DNA from: Gracilariopsis chorda
Lineage: Eukaryota > Rhodophyta > Florideophyceae > Gracilariales > Gracilariaceae
Direction: 5' to 3'
NCBI GenBank assembly: GCA_003194525.1
Contig: NBIV01000189.1
Coordinates: forward strand, 1 to 64,000
Length of the DNA: 64,000 nt
The notes under the pieces were generated by a model. The model made no database searches. It worked only from the letters and a program-made list of their open reading frames with translations, and was not told the DNA's origin. A program made the translations under genes and the position numbers. Shown one piece after another: positions 57,035-64,000 of this stretch. The number at the start of each line of letters is the position of its first letter. Positions within the stretch are counted from its first letter, which is position 1.

Positions 57035-59760
57035 CCCCCCGTTAAGACGTGAGCGGATTGCAGCACAAAAAGCGTCAGTGAGCTGTTCACGGAGTAGCTC
57101 TTCGAGCGTTATTCGTTCAAGCTGCCGGTCAGCATCAGTATCCGTTGTTTGCGCTATCAGCACATCCATGACGTAATCGTCGTCATCCCAAGTTTGCACT
57201 TCCGTTTCTAGAGATACCAGCTCCTCCATTGTAAGACAAGGGATGTCATCATCAATTCCCAATTGGGTCTCGCCCAGAGTTTCGAGCCGCGAAAGCGCGT
57301 CAGCATGGACTTTATAGGTTCCTTTCTTGTACTTGACTGCGAAGTCGAATTCAGAAAGACGTAGCCGCCAGCGCATTAAGCGTCTCGAGGGGTCAGAAAT
57401 TGACATAAGCCATCTTAAGCAAGAGTGATCCGTGTTGAGGGTGAAGTGTACACCCTGTAGGTAAGGCCTAAAGGTCGTAAAAGCCCATACTACAGCTAAA
57501 CATTCCTTTTCGGAAACGGAGTAGTTCTTCTCTGCCTGATGCAGTGAACGGGACCAGTATCCAATGGGATAACGCTTACCGTCTTCGTACGTTTGAAAAA
57601 GGGCACACCATACCTGGTAGTCACTAGAATCTGTGTCGACGGAAAAGGGTAGATCCGGTTTCGGAAGTCGTAGCAATGGGGCTGAGGTCAGCATATGCTT
57701 CAGTGTTTCGAAAGCGTCCGTCTTGGCTTCCCCGAATTCCTTCAACTGTGAGGGTTCTCCTTTCTTCAATAAAGCGTTCAAAGGCGCAGCGACATGCGAA
57801 TAGCGTGGAACAAATCTCCTGTAAACGTTACAGAGTCCTAAAAAGGCACGTAGTTGCGTCTGTGTCCGCGGAGGTTTTGCTCCACGTATTGCAGCGGTCT
57901 GCCTCTCCTCGATTTACAAAGTTCCCGGCTTGATCCGGTGTCCGAGGTACTTCACCTAGTTTGTGAACCATTCGCGCTTCTTAATCTTCTATGAAATGCC
58001 AGCGTTATCCAACTGCTTGAGAATTGCCCCGAAATCAGAGAAATGGTCTTCCATATCATGACTGTAGACAATGATGTCGTCCAAGTAGACTAAACAAGTC
58101 TTTCACTTATACTGTGAGAGTATGATATCGATAGCGCCCTGAAACGTCGCCGGAGCATTGGTCAAGCCAAAAGGCATTCGCTTGAAGCGATATAGTCCTG
58201 CGTGACAAACAAACGCCGTCTTGTAGCGATCTTCTGGTGCAACGGGCACTTGCCAGTAACCCCAATTTGCGTCAAGCGTAGTAAAGACGTTGGCTTCTCC
58301 AAGGCTATCGAGGCATTCATCCATGCGCGGCAATGGATAAGTATCCCTCACTGTTACTGCATTCAGCTTCCTGTAGTCAACGCAGAAGCGTAACGATCCA
58401 TCTGCTTTCCGAACTAACACCACGGGTGAGGCCCATGCTGATTGAGCTGGCTCAATAATACCTTTCTCCAGCATGTAGTCAACATGTTCCTGTTCGATTT
58501 GTCGAGCCTGCGGCCCTGCCCGATGCAGTGGTTGGGCGATGGGTCTAGTGCCCGGCAACACGTCGATGTGATGCTCTGTAGCAGCGATCTGGCCAAGGTA
58601 GTCATTCCACATATGTGAAAACTTCAGCAGTAGTCCGCGTAATCTCTCATGATATTCCTCAGGTACGTGTTCCATCTTCACGCCCTCGAGGGCTTCTTCA
58701 GTTTCCTTCTTGGAAACCTTCTCCTCCTTTACGTTGTCCGTCGCTGTTAATGCCGGTGCTGGCTGCAAATCACTCTCAGGTGAAATTCCCAAGACGTCTG
58801 CCGTCATAACATGAGTAGGTATGACTACCGAAGGGTGTGGCAGAGCGGTTCCAAGAACCTGATTCTTGTGCATTCTGCACTCATTGACTCCGGTGTTAAT
58901 CACCAGGATTTTGAATGGCCTGTTGGGCTCCACTTGGGCAATGCCGTTAGCGACAAGTATTAAATGGGTATGATAAAGTGCCGAGTTCGGCTGAATGACA
59001 ATGAGTCCATGCTTAGCAGTGGTGACTGTTATCAAAGCCTGATGTTGGGGAGGCACCACTGTCATCTGAGACACACGAATGCGTGGCGAAGTCCTGCCCT
59101 TTGGGGCTTCGTACTCCTGTGAAGGTCGTAACGGAGCAGCTGCGTTTGAACGCCGTAATGGCTTTCGTACTATCGGTACAGTGGACTCGTCGTCCAACTC
59201 AACTTCCCGATTCTTCGGACGAATTGCTTCGACAAACCTGTCACAATAATCACAACCAAGCACAACTGGTGCAGCTAACGTGGTACAAACGATAAACGGC
59301 AGCATGAAAACATGATTTCCAAGTTGAACGACAAGTTTTATCGTTCCAAGAGACTTGATGGGTCTCTTGTTTGCGTCCTGGATATCCGGTAAGCGTGCCT
59401 CCTGGATTTGAGCTCGCTCGTCAGACTGTAGTTCCGACAATCTGATTAAGTTTGGCCCAGCGCCAGTATCGATAACTGCGAGCCTGCGTAACAGGAGAGA
59501 CTTTGATGAGCCAATGTCGGCATAGACCTTATAATTCCTGCGGGCCATGATCATGACGTAGTCTGTCCGTCTTCCTGGGCACACATATCGTCTCCAAGGG
59601 CGTTTCAAAGCGCAGTCGAGCTGCACTCGTTTTCCGACATTCGAAGATCTCTCTGGTCTCAGAAGGACCTTCGGTTTAAAATCCCGGGAGCGGGGAAATG
59701 CCGAAACCCCGGCCGGTAAGATGGGATCGATCTTTACCGACCCCCTGAGGACTCCCTCCT
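57035..59760 (-). pseudogene. G2 protease, RT and RNase H
   Basis: Pol is open in the -1 frame from the gag stop. It shows protease (VIDTGAGPNLIRLSEL), RT (DGSLRFCVDYRKLNAVTVRD; FTTLDANWGYWQVPV; MPFGLTNAPATFQ; VYLDDIIVYSHD) and RNase H (FSVDTDSSDYQVWCALFQ; KNYSVSEKECLAVVWAF; VKYKKGTYKVHADALSRL). Stops lie near 58,100 (after LSQYK) and at three points between 57,915 and 58,010. It reads better than G1 in RNase H (VKYKKG intact). Confidence 0.9.
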
Positions 59761-61864
59761 CTAGTTTCCCGATTGAGCGGGCTTACGAACCACGGGTGCG
59801 TTCCCCATCTTCAAGTCTCCTCGCGCTTGTTCCACCTTCTGGACTCCCGATTGGCGTCTGGCGTCTGCTGTAACCCAAGCCTTGGCCTGCCAGTACGAGT
59901 TAGACGGTACACGGGCACGTTCCGCTTCCGATAGGGCTTCATAATTCAGGATGAACTGCGCGACCTCTCTGACGGACAGCGTGCACTCTGCCGACAGATG
60001 GTGTCTACCATAACAGCTATAAAAAATCAGGCATTCACTGTTCAGTCGCCCCTGGTAGTTGCCTACCAAGCGATTGTTTACCCAACCGGGTCTCTTCTCA
60101 GTTATTCTTCTTGGAGGCGGAACGACCGCATTTCTTTGGTACAGATACCTGCGTGGTTCCATAGCCATCAGTTCAGAATCCTGAAGAGACTCAGTTGAAG
60201 GCAACTCCGTGGTCAGTATAGACCCAACTGGTTCATCCAGATACTGCAAAGCATCATGCTCCGCATGGCTTTCCTGTGGCGTCTGCGTCGAAAAGTGTGA
60301 ATGTTCTGGCGACTCCAGATACATGGCTTTGCCCCTCTTCGCACCACGCTGCAAACTCACATCTTTAGAGGGGTACGTTCCAAGACGTCGGGTTGTAGAG
60401 CTCACTCCACTGCGGGCTCGTACCGCATCTCCTTCCGCCTGTGCGAATTGAATAAGCTCCAGGAAGCGGATTCGGGGATGCCGTTCCCGATGGCGGGCAA
60501 CAAGTGACTTGATGGTCCTATCCAATCCATCGACGTAAAGCGTCATCTTGTCGTCCATAATATGAACGTTTCCGCAACGAATCGCTGCCTTATTCAGCCT
60601 TGAGCTGTACTCCACATCTGTCTCCGTATCCTTCTGGGTAACTTCCCTCAGATCCAAGATTGCTCTACGAATGGCGTTCGAAGTAGCATAACTATGTAGC
60701 AAATACTGAACAGCCTCAGACCTACAGGTGACTCCACCTTCATCCGCATTCAGCGAGCCACTGGCAGCACGACACTGCTCCAGTGCGACCCTCCGCGGAA
60801 AGTGTGGTAAAGCCACGAACGCCTGCGCTGCGCTAACCTTGAGAGTGTTTGCCTCTATGACAAACCGGCACAAAAACTCAAAGATGAGTATGGGATCCGT
60901 CCCATCAAAGGTGAGTTCACCCAAACCAACTTTCAATCGGCGAATGTGATCTCTCACTTTCCATGTCTCGCGACCTGATCGCTTCGTCTTACGAACTCGT
61001 AATCGATAGTACCGATAATTGGCAATCTTCCGATAAAGCGGATTCGTACACGAAAGGCGCTTCATTCCGTAGTGGGAAGGGCCCTTCTTAAGACGCGAAA
61101 CTGAGTTACCACTCTTCTTCCTTCTCGGGCCGCGAGATTCTTCCTCGTCGCTCGAGCTACTGTCGTCCTCTGACAAATTGTCCTCAGAACTCTCTGAAGA
61201 GGAGTTATCATCATCTGCGTCCTCCAAATTCTCTTCAGAATCATCAAGCCTTATGGACTTCCACTTCTTTGACCGCTTTGAAGACTGCTTCTTCCGTTCT
61301 TTCCTTTTCGAAAGGGCTTCGGCTGGACCGACTGCTTGCGCTTCAGAACGTTCTGCTTGCACAGGTGTGATCACCACGTTCTCAAGTCGTTCCAAGCGAA
61401 GATTAACGCGTGAGAGGACCTCCTCAACAGTGAAGGGTATTGCTGGCGGGGTACCCAGGAAGTTTCCTTGCCCTTCCATCAGACGATTGACGTCTTTGCG
61501 AATTGTTCGAACGACATCAGCCATCTGATTATCATCTCTTCTGTTCTTCAAAGCAATCTGCTCACGTCTTAACGTCTCCAATGACGATTCCAACAGGTTT
61601 ACCTGACTTTGCATCTCTTCCAGACGAAATTACTGCGACGAAGATTCCGCACGGAGCCGCTGTATTTCAGCACGTAGAACGTCGGTTGACGAGGAACCCT
61701 CACGGGGGGGCGGGCGCCGGTACCTCAGAAGGTGTTCCAGGCCCTTCTGTCGACCTCGACTTCCTTGCTTGCTGATATAAGCGGTTGCTCGCCTCTGTAG
61801 ACGTGGCTAAACGACTACCAGCCGCATCAGGCTTTCCTGAACTCGACCGGCTTCTTGTATGCAT
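59761..61864 (-). pseudogene. G2 gag
   Basis: The likely start at 61,864 gives MHTRSRSSSGKPDAAGSRLA. A seven-G run (61,704-61,710, plus strand) breaks the frame, then VLRAEIQRLRAESSSQ and a TAA near 61,630, then an open frame of 617 codons to the TAG at 59,761. Order: coiled coil (LLESSLETLRREQIALKNRR), acidic Ser-rich stretch, basic patch, capsid (YRYYRLRVRKTKRSGRETW; DPILIFEFLCRFVIEANTL; SEAVQYLLHSYAT) and a zinc knuckle lacking its first Cys (FYSCYGRHHLSAEC). The capsid region aligns well with G1. Confidence 0.88.
59764..59770 (-). promoter_or_regulatory. Candidate -1 ribosomal frameshift site, GGGAAAC, at the G2 gag stop
   Basis: On the minus strand the last gag codons are TCG GGA AAC TAG. 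The heptamer G-GGA-AAC fits X-XXY-YYZ exactly and abuts the stop. The -1 frame is open from here into protease. About 30 bases on, GGTAAAGAT and ATCTTACC can form an 8-bp stem with one bulge and a 7-base loop. Confidence 0.7.
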
Positions 61865-62308
61865 AGTGACCGAATACCCTCTGGCGTTCCAGATCGCTCA
61901 ACGAAAAGCGTAGCAACAAACGAACAGCGTTGCAAAAAGCGAGTGGCGATCGACACAAACCAACAAATTCGATGGCGAAAACACTTCTGCACACAGGAAA
62001 CAAAACAGAAAACAAATTTCACAACAAATCGATAGCGATTACAACAAAACAAAAAACACTTCTGCACACAGAAACACAGCAGAAGGTAAACTTCAGAAAA
62101 CTTCAGGTCTCCGATTCCGCGAGCGAACTGTAAAGTTCGGACCTTTGGGTCGTCTGTCCCAACAGAATCCGTAACGACGGTTCCAACTCAGCGTTCTGAA
62201 TATCAATGGCGCGAGCAAAGTCCTACTTTGGAAAACAAGTTGTGAACAACACCGGAAACTTCTCGAAAGCGAGTGAATGAACACACACCAAAGTTGCAAA
62301 CTGATCTT
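61865..62308 (-). other. G2 leader
   Basis: This is non-coding sequence between the primer site and gag. It is A/C-rich on the plus strand and has no recognisable genes. Confidence 0.5.
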
Positions 62309-62324
62309 CTAGGACGGGAGACCA
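62309..62324 (-). other. Primer-binding site of G2
   Basis: On the minus strand TGGTCTCCCGTCCTAG lies five bases after the LTR end. It differs by one base from the G1 site although the LTRs are unrelated. Confidence 0.7.
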
Positions 62325-62329
62325 GTTTA

Positions 62330-63046
62330 TGTGGTATTCCACTAATGCCTGTACGGCCTCGGTAGCGGGGTGGAAAGCCACAAACGAACCGCAGTTGTGG
62401 GTGTCGCCTTGCGAGCGACGGGGTTAGAAGTCAGTACCACGGTGTGAGCACCAGTAGCGAGAGAATCACGTGTGTGAGTAATGTGTCCGAAAGCGGAGAC
62501 CCAGCGTAGCCAAAAGATAACAATATCAGATGATCCTGTGGCAAACACAACAAAACAACAAACAGAATAACAAAATATACACAGTGAGCTGTACGACACG
62601 TGAGGGTATCCTCGGAACAAAGAGCTATAGCTCAGAAGCAATTAAGCACTGATGCTATAGGTACCCCTGTGTTGAATATGACTTAGGATTCTCACGGTCT
62701 GACCAAAAGGTCTTGAGTTGGGGGTGTTGGCTGGCCTTCGCCTCCCTCACCTGGGCAGGTCGCCCTTTACTAGGCTGCGAAGCCATGCAGTAGTTTGACT
62801 GTAATGCCTAAATGTGTGGCTCTCCACTAACTAAATTAACAATAAATAAAGTAGAATAAAACTAATAATTAGTGGAGGCCCACTACAGTACCAAAACTTA
62901 CTACTCTTAGTTCACATTCTTCCATAAAGGGGTTCCTTTCCTAAACCTCGCTGTACAGCCATGTACTGTAGCCGAGAGCTATGAATGTCGTCCTCGACTT
63001 AACTCATCATTCGGTGATCCGAAACCACTGCATCTCGAATGCTACA
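62330..63046 (-). repeat. 5' LTR of gypsy G2, 717 bp
   Basis: In reverse complement it starts TGTAGCATTCGAGATGC and ends …GGAATACCACA. Ends and primer-site distance parallel G1, but the interior is not alignable to the G1 LTR by eye. The AT-rich part near 62,830-62,880 is on the promoter-distal side. Its plus-strand right neighbour is a G1-type LTR. Confidence 0.75.
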
Positions 63047-63687
63047 GTTAATATTATTTATTATTTTCACACCCATTTCTGAGAGGCTAGTACTTAGTGC
63101 GACGGTGCACTGCCGTCGCACCAGTAAACCTTCCCCAACCAGGGACCCCAACCTGGGGAATTGGCTCTAGTTGTTACCGCTTGCGCGCGTGCTCTACTCC
63201 TCCTTGGAGGGAAACGCCGTAAACCACGGGACATCTAACCCCTTGCACATCTAAAGAGGCCCATCCTTGGGAGTGTAATTGTTCCAATTGCATTGGTGTT
63301 TCGCCCTGTATAGGGATATTGTTACCGGCATCGCCGTTCGTCCCCGTCGCTCTCGCGACTCACTTCGTCCTCTCTTCCTCCTCTTCGCCCTTCCTTTTTC
63401 CACTTTTTAGGGTAGCACCTCCCGCTATCCGCGGCCCTCATGTGCGCATCCGCTCACACACCCCCACTTACGTGGAAACATAACTCTACTGAGGATCACA
63501 CCCCGCTCACGCGGATACCGATTCTTCGCCTTCACCTCCCTGCGCGGGTCGCGACAAGTGTCCCTGGTCTTACAAACCGGCTTCACCGTGACAACTCTGG
63601 GAGGGCTCTACCCAACTGGGTTCACCTCGTGAGAGGAAGATCCCGAACGTCTTTCGGTGTTTTTCCCCTTTGGGGCATTGCACCACA
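63047..63687 (+). repeat. G1-type LTR fragment (last ~640 bp), host of the G2 insertion
   Basis: From ttatttattattttcacaccc to gcattgcaccaca it matches positions about 175-814 of the G1 LTR. The first part is missing; it would lie beyond the other end of G2, which is not preserved in recognisable form. Right flank gtatc. Confidence 0.9.
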
Positions 63688-64000
63688 GTATCCATAATTG
63701 GTGTCCTCCCCAGGTTTTGTAGAAGAAGCAAGGGTCTGTCATGCATTTTATAAAGCCTAAGTTCGTCAACCTTTGGGTGAACAGTCGGCTTCAAATTGCA
63801 TTGGATTGCTTCAGACCATATATTGACCGGTTCAATTTGAGTACTTGATTCTTTTGTAAACCAAATTCCAGACCTTTGGGTGGAGACATATAGACTGGCT
63901 TCTTGTCATCGATATGTCCGTTCAGAAATGCGCATTTGACATCCAACTGGTGTATTTTAAACCCAAACCTAGCTGCCAATGTCAATGCTAGTCGTACAGT
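63688..64000 (-). pseudogene. Copia reverse transcriptase fragment at window edge (another family)
   Basis: The minus strand reads LTLAARFGFKIHQLDVKCAF, LNGHIDDKKPVYMSPPKGLE, LKLNRSIYGLKQSNAI, then, after a stop, LGFIKCMTDPCFFYK. This is a well-preserved copia RT palm start, different from families A, C and E in this window. It is cut by the LTR at 63,687 and by the window end. Confidence 0.85.

Larger units (their letters stand above)
52480..63046 (-). mobile_element. G2: chromodomain Ty3/gypsy retrotransposon, 3' LTR missing
   Basis: Running from high to low coordinate there are a 5' LTR, primer site, gag, pol with chromodomain, and an antisense gene. The proteins are clearly related to G1, but the LTR sequence is different, so it is a separate family of the same lineage. 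The 3' LTR is not found. Element E sequence begins instead near 52,480, so the left boundary given is approximate. The right end sits inside a G1-type LTR. Confidence 0.85.

Noticed and set aside
1..64000. CRISPR arrays, rRNA, tRNA, bacterial promoters or operons
   Set aside because: None seen. The window is eukaryotic transposon DNA.

Overview
This window is eukaryotic repeat DNA: a pile of nested transposable elements with no ordinary host gene that I can recognise. The evidence is LTR retrotransposons of both Ty1/copia and Ty3/gypsy order, a pogo-type DNA transposon with TA target duplication, and a Helitron replication-initiator fragment. There are no bacterial-style operons, rRNA or tRNA genes. 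The mixture of chromodomain gypsy, pogo and copia elements would fit an oomycete or a fungus-like protist, but the sequence does not settle the species.

Position 1 to about 7.5 kb holds degenerate copies of one copia family, called A here, cut up by 804-808 bp LTRs whose flanks do not match. From 7.5 to 11.7 kb are related LTR fragments (LTR-B) around a Helitron Rep pseudogene. A third A-type copy (11.1-15.0 kb) carries a solo LTR of family C and is interrupted by a minus-strand A-like element (15.0-20.06 kb). That minus element is itself broken by an unrelated solo LTR (LTR-D). A family C copia element runs from about 20.06 to 25.3 kb. Scraps of A follow to 26.5 kb, then about 3.3 kb with little I can identify apart from a short minisatellite.

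From 29.8 to 32.3 kb is an almost complete pogo element with perfect TIRs and TA duplications. From about 32.3 to 52.4 kb there is a deep nest. A minus-strand copia-like element (family E) has its gag at 51-52 kb but its pol at 33-36 kb. It is split by a solo gypsy LTR with TSD ATAAG. That LTR is split by a second pogo element (TA). The second pogo is in turn split by a 10,466-bp gypsy element (G1, TSD GGTTC) and by a palindrome made of two half LTR-A copies. Every level except the palindrome is supported by matching target duplications or by rejoined reading frames.

From about 52.5 to 63.05 kb lies a minus-strand gypsy element (G2) that is related to G1 in protein but has a different LTR. 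It sits in another G1-type LTR, which sits in a copia RT fragment at the window edge.

G1 and G2 share gag, a pol in the -1 frame (protease, RT, RNase H, integrase, long linker, C-terminal chromodomain), and, between the chromodomain and the 3' LTR, a gene on the opposite strand. This antisense gene encodes a protein I do not recognise. It is about 546 codons long in G2 and truncated in G1. It is the best candidate here for something undescribed. In G2 the gag stop is directly preceded by the heptamer GGGAAAC, which fits -1 ribosomal frameshifting.
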